From positions 1 to 64,000 of the forward strand of contig WSUB01000076.1 of assembly GCA_019633425.1 (NCBI GenBank): a DNA stretch of 64,000 nt, given 5' to 3'. Position 1 is the stretch's first letter. The number at the start of each line of letters is the position of its first letter. The notes below the pieces were generated by a model. That model did not search any database. It was not told the origin of the DNA and saw nothing but the letters and a program-made list of their open reading frames with translations. Shown here in pieces: positions 44,536 to 55,992 of this stretch. This DNA is from Tulasnella sp. 424 (Eukaryota > Basidiomycota > Agaricomycetes > Cantharellales > Tulasnellaceae). A program made the position numbers and the translations under genes.

Positions 44536-46707
44536 TCAGTCAAGCATCAGCTTCTTCGCGGCACCGTCACGTGGAATAAAATGACAGTCAAAGGGTCGAG
44601 GGAAGCTATGCGATTGAAAGGTTCAGTTCGACTCGATCTCATATTCCGACGCTTTCTAAATCCTGGTACCTGATGAATCCAAAGTCAAAGCGATGAACGT
44701 CTTCCTCCAGAGACGGTTGTCCCGCGGGTCTCTTGATCTCAAACGCCCAGAGAACTGACACGATAAATATCCAGGTTATGTGGTAAGCGAGATGGTTCCC
44801 GGGGCAAATCCGACGTCCGAAACCTAGGACGAAGTCGCGGGGGTCTAAGATGTTCGGGTTGTCGATGAATCGGTCGGGGTTGAAAGTGGAAGGGTCTTCA
44901 TAAATCTTGGGATCGCGGGATATTTGCCTGTCGTTTCCGAGAGTGGGGCATCAGGTCAGTAAGGTTAAGTCCTATGATGGGAGGAGGTCTACGTACCAGA
45001 GGTTGGGGATTACGGTCGTGCCCTTAGGAATAAAGTAGCCGTTATATACGTCGTCTTCTCGAGAACAATGGGGGACGCCTTTCAAAATCGTACAGTAAGT
45101 TGGATGTCGAGCACGACCCATACGATGGAACGTGTATTGAGGCGCACCGGTTGAAACAGGAGGATTCCATCTCAAGCTTTCCAGGACGAGTGCGTGAATA
45201 TAAGGCATATCGGCTTGGTCTTCGAAATTCGGCAATCCACTCTGGCCCAGAACGCGATCGACCTCCTCGCGAGCGCGAGCTTGGACGTCGGGATAAAGCG
45301 ACATGGCAACTAAGAAGTTTCTCAAGGTTATGTCGCTCTGAAAACGACGGTCATTGAGTCGGTGTTAGTCGGATTCGTTCGTTCGAGTAAAGAGTCTAGG
45401 GAAAGAGCGTACTGTATCGGATCCAGCTGGAATGCAAGAAATACTGTCCGTAAATGACACGTAACACATACGCAAACCTAAAGGGATTTACCTTGATAGA
45501 AAGAGAACCCCGTATCATGGATGATTTCTACGGCTTGGCGGATGTCAGCGCCTGTTTCGGCTTCTTCCTTATGGAGCTCCTCCAGTTGCTTCGACACATA
45601 ACATGGTGGTTGTATTTTTCCAGCCTGAGACGTGTTCAGCACATGTTAGTGACCAAGGCAAGGGAGAGTGCCAGTAAACCCACCATCCGTTGCTGCACGC
45701 CAGTGACCAGCATGTTTCGGAGGTTCGTAAGATGCCTTCTCCAGTCCTTCGCATCTCGTTTAAACCGAGCACCCGGAAACCAGGTAGGAATATACTTGAC
45801 TAAGAAACTTGTCAGCTATTCACCCCAAATGTGATCAAATAGTTAACACACGAATAGGGAATAGATCAACGACGTAACCAGCGGCTGCGACCTTGGCGTA
45901 TTCGGCAAACTCGTCGTGCTTTGTAACGTAGTCAACTCCATTTTCATTCTCGAGGGATCCATATGTGAGCTCGGAGATGGTTTCGCCGATCAGACTGTAA
46001 GTTATGGTATGAGCTTTGAATGGGGGTGCGAATGTTCGAATATCCAACGAACCGTTTAAGGCTTATAATAAAGTCCTCAGGCTTGTGCAGAATAGATCTA
46101 GCGAACTTGATGCCTTTGGAGACAAGGAGCTCTGAGTATTCGAGCCTTATGGTGTCTGGAGAGAGAGCATGTTTGAGGAGCGATCGATGTTCCTTCCAGA
46201 CAGAGTTGCCTGGGAGGAATACGGTGACAAAGTCGAGTCCTAGAATGACGCAATTAGCTGGTACCGAAACGCGAGAACAGATTCTTTCCCTCACCAACTA
46301 GTTCTCCAATCATGACGATTCGAGGGCGGTCTATATATGTTACGCCCCTTTTGTCCAGCAGCTCGCACATTGCCTCGTATGTGTTGACGATGAGGATGTT
46401 CTGACCGGGTACGGTAATCCAGGTGACAGGACCGTACTTTGCGCCCCATTTCGAATATGTCAAGGCAAATTTCTCTTGGGGCATATCGGCCAGATCTTGA
46501 TGGTGCGGACCTTTCAGCTTCGAGAGGAAAAAACAGCTAAAGAGAACCATACTCACTCCCTATCACGTGAAACCCTCGAGGACCAGGAGGAAGCGGGAGC
46601 TGAGATTTGCTGTTCCAGTACTTTTGTAGAAAGTAGAGCAATACGATGCTTGAAGCTCCAAGAGGAATTGCGTTTGCAGAGAGTAGCTTCCCAATGCCTT
46701 TGTCCAT
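44536..46707 (-). CDS. Cytochrome P450 (gene 15, group C)
   Basis: Predicted 514-residue P450. Exons: 46707-46557, 46495-46295, 46239-46053, 45994-45852, 45799-45684, 45624-45492, 45426-45413, 45337-45148, 45078-44997, 44927-44670, 44605-44536. Start at MDKGIGKLL, anchor about residues 12-29, hinge LPPGPRGFHVIG, C-helix WKEHR, AGSDT, ESLR, heme loop [10 protein letters not shown] (Leu for the first Phe; Cys447). The tail SFPRPFDCHFIPRDG is the clear family C-terminus. It is head-to-head with SPC7, and about 745 bp separate the two ATGs. A 55-bp relic like its intron 6 lies near 26427. Confidence 0.94.
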
Positions 46708-47452
46708 CGTGAAAAGCTCGAGTTGGAGGCGTTCATTGAATCGAGGCTCAAATATCTTATACTACGACGGTGGGGAGAGAAGGAGCGGCAAAGGTTGGTG
46801 TGGGAGAGATGATATCGGTTTCCCTAAAGCCGGTACCCATCGAGTATTCATGGAATGGCGGCCAATTATCTTGCGAATGTTTAGAAGCGAATGTCCTAGC
46901 TCTTCGCTCTGACTCCACAATTGCGGGGAGCCACTCATTTTTATGCAAATGAGGGGTATCGTGGTGGTCGCAGGGGTGAGATTGGACTCGACGGTGGGCG
47001 TAGAAGGTCGGCGGTAGCTTGTTGGATTTCAAAAAGTCTAAAGGCGGTTGAGGCGTTAAGGTGCGGACCTTGGAGTGAGTCACGTGGGTCGCGTTGTTTC
47101 GTTTCAAACCGCACCGCAAAACAAGACCCAAGGCACGTCACCAACCAACGAGAAAGAGGTCCACACCCCGCGACGACGCTCACTCCTTCGCCAGCGCCTA
47201 CCAGCCTTCAAGCTACTCAAACATCGGCCAGGCGAATATTGCAAGGCGTCGCGCTTAATTTCTGTCTTTGGCCAAGGCTCTCCGAATTGGGAAGCAGCCG
47301 GCATCGTTCAGCAGCCTCGGACCTCTCAACTCGGGACTCTCAACCACTGAGGCTACGCACCTCATCGTGCAGTACTAGTCCCCCACCATCGAACTAGAGG
47401 GTGCTACGACCCTCTTTTCTCGAACACCGGTTCACCACCAGCATCAACCAAG
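46708..47452. other. Shared divergent promoter region of gene 15 and SPC7
   Basis: GC-richer near the SPC7 side, with CACGTGGG at about 47082 (E-box-like) and no clear TATA box. Open frames here on either strand lack recognisable content and overlap each other, so none is called. Confidence 0.55.
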
Positions 47453-50400
47453 ATGGTTTCGTTCGACAAGGAAAACCCACGCCCGAGAGCATCTCTCCCT
47501 GTCAACGGAGCGTCCCAGCTCGAGCTAACTCCGACAAAGAGGGCTCGGAGGAGTATGGTGCGTTGAACCTCCTGTCATCATGTGATCCGGTTTCAATTCC
47601 GACTGACAAAATTCTATGACGCCCAAGGCTCCTCGCAAGTCCATTTTGAAGGGCATCAACCTCAACGACGACCTCACACAAGACTTTACTGATGCTACCG
47701 ATAGCATGCTGTCGGGAAGGAAGAGTCTGGCTCGGAGAGTGAGCTTTGCTGCTCATGCCCAAGTTAGGTATGTTCCGAGTTGCCCCTCAGGGTCGGTTAC
47801 ATTCAGTTTTGCCAATGCTAAAAAAATTCCGCATGTTCGTGCTATGCCAACTATCTCTGGGTGGTTAAAATCCAGACTTTACACGAAAGACTCTAAAGAT
47901 CCGGAGGGACAATCACCGGCGAGACCTCCAGCTCAGCAACCTGCCCCAGAAACACAACCCGCCCCCAGACGTAGCTCAATCCGTCGACGATCCAGCACGA
48001 CCAAATCCCAAAACCAACTCGAAGCCGCAAATGCTGCTATCGATAACTGGGAAGAAGGCGACTCGGCGATGTCTCTCGAGGAGGACAGCTTTGGCGCCAA
48101 CGCCCAGCTCTACGTGGCCGGTCAAAATGGAAACGCGGAGGACGGAGAAGAAGCTGCCGAAGAAGAGGAGAGTATGGAACAGGGCGAAGATGAAGACGAG
48201 GGAGAGGATATGGACGTCACCGTTTCCTTCAAGAACAACATATACGTGTCCGGCGCCGCAAAACGACGATCGTCAATTCGACCTCGCCCTTCTGCCTCGA
48301 ATCCTCCACCCGCTGCTGCCGAACCGGAGGAAGAAGTGGTCCCGCCCTCACCCGCCCGGTCGACGCGTACAGATGCCTCCGAGCCGATGGAATTCACCGT
48401 CGCCCTGGAACAGGCCATCCTTCCATCCAAGCGCGCCTCGTTAGCCAACGAAGCTTGGGCCAATCTCCAAGCACTTCAAAATCCATCGGCAACTCCCGCT
48501 TCTCCGAGTAACGAGATGGACGTGGACGATGCGGTGAAGCGGATGTTGGCGGCGAGCCCAGGGACGGCGCGTCAGCTGGCTTTGCAAGCTGCTAATGATG
48601 CGGAGGAGGGAGACTCGATGGACATGAGCATGGACGGGAGTCTTGCGGGTAGAAGGAGCGTTGGAAGCGCGCGAGATGACCAGACTATGGACTTGACGTC
48701 GATAGTCCAATCCCGCTCAATCCTCGCCCAGTCGCAGCTGCTGGACACGGCACTAGACCAAGAACAGGAAGTAGGAGAGCTATCCATACACGAAGAGAGG
48801 GAGCAGGAGTTAGCAGGTTTGGGTGCTCCTGCCGACAACCCCTTCCTCCTACCACCTCCCCCGTCCCTACCACCACCTCCCTCAGAACCACAAGACCTCG
48901 CGCATTCCACCGCCAGTGCTGGCGCTTCCGCTCCTACTCATAACATGTTCTCATCCATCGGAGCGGGCTTCAACTTCAACAACCACGACGACCCGCTGAT
49001 GATGATGCCAGTGAGCCAGGAAGGAGGGATGGCTGAACCGCCTCTATCTTTGCCGTCTCTGAGGTTCTCAACCGCATCTGTTCCCGGGGATCAGGCGCAT
49101 GCTGCTGAAGAAGACGCTGGAGCCAATGGCGCGCAAGCCGCGGATTGGCTTGCGGACTTTATTGCGCCTGGAGCAATGGAGGGAGAGCAAGCGCCTGCAC
49201 CTGCCGCAGCAGAGGCCCCTTCCGCGTCCATTTTTGGTGCCTCGATCTTTGGAAAGAGCGCTACTTCCACTCAGCCTCAGCCTCAGCCTCAGGTCGGACT
49301 ATCCAGCTCGTCCACAACACGCGCAGCGTTGGCGAGTTCGACTCGTTCAGATGGGCTGAACAACTCCACGACGGGCGCCGGTCTTTCCAGCTCAACGACA
49401 GGGAGTAAACCTCTGCGACTCTCGACCTCCATTACTCAGAACATCTTCAGTAGGTCGAAGATCCCTTCGCCTGTCAAGAAGGTGCCTGCCGGGCAGAAGG
49501 AGAGCACCGGTCAATCTCGGATTTCCTTCATGTCACCGCCCGTGCGGGGCACGCCGACTAGGCGAAGTGAGAGCCCCACTCGAACTCCGAGCCGAACCGC
49601 AACGGCTGCGACGGTCGTTCCGCCGACGTTCACCTTTTCCCCGTCAAAGTCGACGTCTGCTACCCCAAATCGAAATGGAAAACGCCCCGCCGAGGAAACT
49701 TTGGAGTCGACGGCTTCGCCTGCCAAGAAGAAAGTCGCCGTAAGAGACGCGCTCGACCGGCCTACACCCCAACGAGCGGTATCAGCCGAACCTGCCTTTA
49801 CTCCCTCTTTGCTAGCCAAGACTTCGACGACATCCCTCGCTCCTCCGCCCGAGACAACACGAGAAACCTCTGCCCCACCGGATTTGGAGGTACAGTCAGG
49901 TTCTTCTTTGCCATCCGGTGGCAGGAGGAGTTCGTTTGCTGCTAGGAGAGGCGCGAGGAAAAACAGCATGTTACCTCCCAGTGGTGTACTGGGCTTGTCG
50001 ACGATCAGGGAATTAAGCGAAAGTACTATGACGATGATGGGTCGCTCTATCGCTGCACCGAGGGAAGAGGTGGACGCGGAAGTCGAAATCGAGGTCCAGG
50101 AGACGATCGAAGAGGTCCAGGAACAGCATGAAGAGTACCAACAGCCGATCGCACCTGCTTCGGACGTTGCGAAATCAAGTCCCGTTCGGAAAGTTGAGGT
50201 GCGTGCTCTTTTACAGACAATACAATATGTGCTAAATCGTTTTGGACGCTGCAGCGAAACGTGCCCCAAATCCCCGTCTCCGAGTTCCTTGAGATGGCTG
50301 GAATTCGGTTCCATGATAACATGCCTGTACAAAGAAGGCATACTATGGGACCCGAGGCACTGACGATGACTTTCCCTGATGGAACGGTGGGCCCTCTTCC

Positions 50401-52219
50401 TGACGAAGGTAAGTTGTTGAACGGGTTGGTTGTTTTTGTTCCTTCGGTGAAGCATGCTAATGATGAACATATTCCTCATCAGATCACGAGTTCTCACTGG
50501 CGGACTACTATCGTGCTGAGGCAATTGATCTCGGGCAATTGGAGATGTTCATCTGGGCAAGTTTCTCTTGCCATAACGCATCGCTTCCGTCCCTAACTTG
50601 ATGATTTTTGCAGGCGACCACCGAGGTCAAGAAACAGATGGCAGATCTCAATGAGGAGCTCGCGCTATTAGAGGAGGAGATCGAGGACAACCCTCCAAAC
50701 GCTTTGCTCGACTTCCTTGAGGCGGACGACGAAGTCAGGCCTCAGATCGAAATGGCGTTCAAGTTGGCCAAAGCGTACGCCAAGCGAACTCAGAGAGGCG
50801 AATGGTACCGGTGGAGGATGCAGTGGACGAAGGATTTGGTACCTCACGTCGATGAAGAGATTCGGAACCTTGAGGTTAGTTGGGGTTAGGGACAATGAAG
50901 CGGATCAGTGGCTAACGAACGAGTGGATTTCTCGTGTAGAGCCACCTCTCCTTCGTTAGGGAACAACGAGAAAAGCTTCGTGATCCTATGGAAGAGCTCA
51001 AGCAGATGCACGCCGACCTCAAAGCTGAACTGGAAAGGGAGAAAGCGGTTGTCGCTGAGATCGATTCTTGTGACTTGGACCAGTTGGAAGGTCTTCGAGT
51101 TGGTATCGCCGAACAGAAGTACGTGCGGGAAGAGTGCAATATGAACACGGCATACTGAAGGGTTGTTTGCGTTCCCCTTTAGCATTGCTATCGACGGGTA
51201 CAAGACTGATATAGCGCAGGCCGCAGCTGAAGCGGACCGTCACAACGCCCAGCTCAAGGAACGCCAGTCAGAATTGCAAGCTGCCCAAGATATCATTCAG
51301 GCTTCGAAACGGAGAGGCGAGCGTCTGGGAACAACAGCAGACGATGTTTTCCGCAAAAGAGGTTAGCGCTTCGGGCGGCGGATTCTGATGAGTAATGGCT
51401 GATATGTCCTCCCTATTTCCCCCTCTCCAGCGTCGTGGCACATGCTCCAGGACATTCATGGATGGAAGGGCGTCCGGGTGACACCCGAGTTGATGGAGTT
51501 CACATACATGCCATCTCAGCTTCATGTTCGGATGCCCATGGTTAACTTCAAGCCCACTTGTTCGGATGTCACCGTGGCTCAACTTGCCGTTGCAACTCTG
51601 AACGAACAAACAGACCAGTTCCCTTCCGTTGTCGATTCCATGATTATTGCGGGTTTGGAGGATGCGAGGTCAGGTGTATACACGAACCATCGACTGGTGA
51701 GTAGATGGGAGGAGTCGCGTCACAGGAACGGTATGGACTAACTTGCGGCGTTGCAGATCGTCCGTCACCTGGATGCGCTTTGGACGTCATACAACCTGGT
51801 ACTGACGGAATTACGGCGGCTATGTATCAAGCATCCACTGGAGGTTCGACCCACTGGGGACGGCTCGATCGAGGCTAGCGTCAAGATGATCCTACGACCA
51901 AAGCTTAGGCCGGAATTCAAAGCAAAGGTTCTAGTCAAGTTGAGCTTTGCAAAGGAGGTTCTCGCGCAATGGCCCGATAAGCTAGGGGAACTCGGTATAG
52001 ACGTCCAAGTGGCGTATGGGGCAGTCGAGTGAGTGAAATCATGCCGGTCAATGCCGGAATCGGTCATGCTAACTGGGTTTGGCGTGCCCTAGGCCGGATC
52101 ATGTATTGGGAATCCTTCGCAACCACATCCAGGCGTCAACCCCTTCCCAGCATTACTGTACGTTATACGATGCTTTTGGTGAAGTATCAGCCAGGTACTC
52201 GGGTGAGGTGGCGCATTAG
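47453..52219 (+). CDS. SPC7: Kinetochore scaffold protein Spc7/KNL1 (Spc105)
   Basis: Predicted 1359-residue outer-kinetochore scaffold of the KMN network. It docks PP1 and the Bub1-Bub3 checkpoint proteins. Exons: 47453-47557, 47628-47767, 47876-50198, 50255-50408, 50483-50556, 50614-50874, 50940-51118, 51183-51361, 51431-51696, 51757-52028, 52093-52219. Both PP1-docking motifs are present: SILK at residues 40-43 and RVSF at 72-75. MELT-like motifs follow: MDVT (194), MEFT (253), MDMS (330), MDLT (353). A long disordered acidic and Ser/Pro-rich stretch leads to the conserved Spc7 C-terminal domain from about residue 857 (VSEFLEMAGIRF), with coiled coil about 930-1110 and a terminal RWD-like region. 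Intron 5 (50557-50613) is GC-AG with donor GCAAGT. It is the only non-P450 gene here and presumably single-copy and essential. Confidence 0.96.
50557..50613 (+). other. GC-AG intron of SPC7
   Basis: The exon ends ATCTGG, the intron starts GCAAGTTTC and ends TTTTTGCAG. Using the nearby GTTTCT as donor instead shifts frame into an early stop, so the GC donor is the best reading. Confidence 0.8.
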
Positions 52220-52934
52220 TGTTTTATTGTCTCAGTTGGATTCCACACGTTTCTCTTTGTAAGTCATTCTGGTATTTGTTGTAAATTATTGTGGTGTTAT
52301 CTTGGTCCAGATACCAATCATTTCTCTCGGATGGGTGTGCTCCCCTTGTCTCGGAACGTGCCGAGAAGCGCGAGTGATGCGGTGACCTTGTGATCCACGT
52401 TTTTTTTAATCAAGCACGACGCTTCCAGCGGTAATTTCTCGGGTGTAAAGCGGTATGAACCGGATGATTGACTTGGATCAGGTTCTTTTGGGACGTGCTG
52501 CATTGTTTGAACCCCAGCGACCCACCCAGTGGAATGCATCATTGCCGGCTTTCATTTACGCCCCACAAATGTTGGATTTGCCACCCATCAATCCCGAAGG
52601 GCGGGGATCCGGTTGGCGGGGATCAACTTACCTAGACCGCCGGGAAGAAGCGTATGACCAGAGTCTTAGTACGTCAGTCACTGGTAACTGTCTAACCTTA
52701 TCAGCCGGGCAAGGGAATTAAAATCATTTTTCTCCTTTTTTTTTTAATTCGGCTTCTTCCAGTTGTTCGGTGGGAAGTCCCTTTGCCGAGCGGCTTGTCT
52801 AAGACGGCAGGAGGGTTGGCCGCCTCGTTGCCGTGTTCCTGAGTCCCTTAGCATCGTGCACCCAATGAAACTATAAGTATTCTTCACAGCTCGAGAAACG
52901 GTGCCACCTTTTCGCTTCTCCGTCCACGTTCGCT
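52220..52934. other. Spacer between SPC7 and gene 16
   Basis: It holds the SPC7 3' end, a T-run at about 52733-52745, and a CCAAT at about 52862 followed by TATAAGT at 52872. No gene is visible. Confidence 0.6.
52872..52878 (+). promoter_or_regulatory. TATA box of P450 gene 16
   Basis: TATAAGT is 63 bp before the ATG, with CCAAT about 10 bp further upstream. Confidence 0.55.
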
Positions 52935-55187
52935 ATGGGGCTTCACTCGCTTGTTCTGAATGCTTGCATCGTTGGCGCGATCCTAACACTAGGGTCGTAC
53001 TTGCGCCACCGTATCGAAATGCGACGCCGGAATCCGCAAGGATTGCCCTATCCCCCCGGACCGAGGGGACTCCCGATTGTCGGAAGTAAGTTCGCTCCCA
53101 TTAGTGATGCATGTATCCTAGCAGGGCTAACATCGCTCTGAATAGACGTTCTCGATATGCCTCGAAAGCAAGCGCCGCTGACGTACAGGAAATGGAACGA
53201 GCAATATGGGCCAATGACATACGTGGAAGCGGCTGGCCAACCTACACTCGTAATCAGCTCCTACGACATAGCCAAAGAACTGCTCGACAAGAGAGGAAGT
53301 AACTATATAGACCGAAAAAAACTGCCCATGGCTGGAATGAGCGGTAAGCGCCGCCTATCACCAGATAAAATGACCACTTGGGAACTGATGTTCTTTGGTT
53401 CTAGGCCTCGGTAAAGCTATGGGAATGACACCGTACGGATCGCTTTGGAAGAAGGAAAGACGCTACTTGGCCAAGGCTCTAAGCGGTGGACCGATCGTCA
53501 AACGTGACTACTCGGGTCTTATAACCAAGCGGGCGACAATCATGCTCAAGTCCATTCTTGACCGGCCGCAGGATTTCCTTTGGGAGATTAAGAAGTCAGT
53601 AATTTCTCCGTTCCTTTCCCGTTTCGACACGAGCTCATATGCCTTGTTCGCTATTCAGAATGACCGGTCAGACTGTCATGGAAGTTGGTTATGGTGCTGT
53701 TGGAGATGACGAAGATGGAGGCCACGATTACATTGATATGCAGTTCGAGTTGGGACAAATCACTGCTAGAACGGTGCAGGGTTACTGGGTGGACTTCTTC
53801 CCATGGCGTACGAAACTACTTGGTTTCTCTTCGATTGACACTTACGGTCCTCCCTACGTAGTGAGACACATTCCAACTTGGTTCCCGGGTGCCCAGTTCA
53901 AGAGGGATGCACGACGATGGGAAAAGCAGTACGATACAGTCCGAGACTACATGTTTGAGAGGATCAAGAAAAGAGTGGTTCGTCAAGATTGAGGCGTGTT
54001 TGAGACAAGTTCCTTGACATTCCTATTCGTAGCTTTCGGATGATCAAGGAGAATCCTTACCAACATCCTTCGTGCGCAACACACTCCGAGACTTGTATGC
54101 GAAACCACCATCAGACCCGGAAGAACTCAAAGAGGAAGAGGACGCCATCAAGTACTCCTCTTTCTCATTTTACCGAGGTGCGAACGCCTGGGCGTTTTAC
54201 CTCCAACAAATCGCTAACAACCTTCTCTGTTTAAGCTGGTGCCGATACCGTAAGTGCCCTAGTGATCAGAGTTTCGCGTAAATTCTAACACCCCCTACTG
54301 CGGAAACGGTCAGCCCGAAGCAGTCATTCGAAGCTTCGTGCTAGCCATGTCGCTTTACCCTGAGCTCCAAGTCCGAGCCCGCGCGGAAGTTGACCGCGTC
54401 GTTGGACCAGACCGTTTACCCACAATAGATGATCGAGGTAAAGAAAGAATGCCATACGTGGAAGCCGTCGTTCTGGAGGCTCTCAGATGGAATCCACCAG
54501 GAATTACGGGTACGTCACTTTTTCCAAGCTTCGTCGCTTGACGACACCACCAACGTTGCATACCCTCCCAAGGTGTGCCACATGTCCCGCTTCACGACGA
54601 TACATACCGTGGATACTTCATTCCAAAGGGAACGATCGTGACTACCAATGTCTGGTATGGTTTCCCTCAGTTACCTATACCGCAGTTCTCTTCTCTTCGT
54701 CCTGACAGCGCGCCTGACCTGCAGGTCTATGAGCCGGGACCCCGCTTACTACACCAACCCTTCTGACTTCACACCAGAACGTTTCCTCATTATCGACGAA
54801 AAAACCTCCTCGGTGACATTCAACAGGGCGACGCTCGATCCTTGCGAATACAATTTTGGTTTCGGGCGCCGCATTTGTCCTGGAGTCGACATGTCGGTCC
54901 AGGAATTGTGGACTGCGATGGTCTTCATCCTGTGGGCCTTTGAAATCAAGAAGAAAGGCGAGGGAAAGTGGGACACCGACGAAGACCGATTTACGTTCGC
55001 GTTCACTTCGTACGTTGGGACTTTGGGGTCGCGCTGCTCGGGTTGGGTGCTGACGATTCGGACGTTCCACGTTACTTTCAGGGACACAAAGCCATTCGAT
55101 TGCGATTTAGTCCCTCGGTCCGATAAGGTGAAAGAAATTATCAACAATGCCTACTCCGTCATAGAACCGTTGGAAAGGAGGAAGTAG
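52935..55187 (+). CDS. Cytochrome P450 (gene 16, group F)
   Basis: Predicted 543-residue P450. Exons: 52935-53085, 53146-53343, 53405-53594, 53659-53807, 53862-53977, 54033-54177, 54236-54249, 54314-54509, 54573-54654, 54725-55009, 55082-55187. Anchor about residues 5-23, then a basic RHRIEMRRRNPQ, hinge [12 protein letters not shown]. The C-helix is WKKERR, keeping the W and R of WxxxR but with Glu where other groups have His. I-helix AGADT at 317-321, ExxR as EALR, PERF, heme loop [10 protein letters not shown] with Cys465. The tail has PFDCDLVPRSDKV. Closest relative is gene 17, immediately downstream in the same direction. Confidence 0.94.
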
Positions 55188-55992
55188 GCTTCCAGTAGTT
55201 GTCGGAAAGCGCGCGCTTGATGTCGGTCGTAGATCGGGTATCCTGTGTTGTCCTTGTTTCAAATTCAACTCTTTGTACAGTAAAACGGTGCTAGACCAAG
55301 GGACGGCAGGGCAGACCCAATCACGAGGGATCCCTCGAAAATCGAAAGTCGGTCTGCTAAAGCACGAGCCTGAAGTCGTCAAAACCTCGGGTATCGTTAT
55401 CCAACCTTCAGCGGCGAGCTTCCCCTATAGATTCCCGATCTGAGTGGAGTTGACCATATGTCGAGACTGTCATAATACCATCTGGGCGTACACATAACCC
55501 AGCTTAGCTTGAGTTTCTGAGCTTGAAGCTCTGCTTTGGAGCTCGGGGGGAATCCCTCATGAAGGACTGACTATACACTGTGTAATTGTACCGACCAACG
55601 GCAAATTGCGAAAAATTAACTGGTGACGAGAATATCAATTTTACAGAATTGTCGTGTGCTCCTGAACTGACCAGCTAGAAGCGGTCCCTGACCTTTAGCC
55701 TGCCAAGACATCGCGAAATGAGTTTAGTTCGCTCAGGTCGTAGGGTGTACCGTCACCCTTAACGTAACACGGAGATTGACATGCCGTGCCGTACCTTGGC
55801 GCGTTTCCGTGTCGCGGTGCGCCGAATCGAGGTATAAGTAATGGATGTGCCAAGACCATTGGAGAGGGGTGCGGAGGACGGCAGATAGAACCCTGTTTGA
55901 TTTCACTTCACTCAACACGACGACCCCCACCCCCCCCCTTTTCCCGAGCGCCGGCTTCTCCACCATCCAAGCCCACCTTCTCGACTTCCATC
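55188..55992. other. Spacer between genes 16 and 17
   Basis: About 800 bp with no gene. TATAAGT at 55833 is 160 bp before the gene 17 ATG and could be its TATA box with a long leader. A C-run (CCCCACCCCCCCCC) lies at about 55925-55939. Confidence 0.5.

Noticed and set aside
44158..44673. Plus-strand frame of 171 codons next to gene 15
   Set aside because: It overlaps the last exons of gene 15 on the other strand, has no recognisable domain and shows no intron structure.
46921..47397. Plus-strand frame of 158 codons upstream of SPC7
   Set aside because: No motif or homology, with overlapping frames on both strands. It lies in the divergent promoter of gene 15 and SPC7.
47616..50363. A single 915-codon exon of SPC7
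   Set aside because: The frame runs through an intron at 47768-47875, which has good GT-AG borders and whose removal restores the RVSF-flanking sequence. It also starts inside the first intron and ends in the third.
49511..50524. Long reverse-strand open frame of 337 codons
   Set aside because: It is antisense to the SPC7 coding exons, is Ser-rich from reversed codons, and has no recognisable domain.
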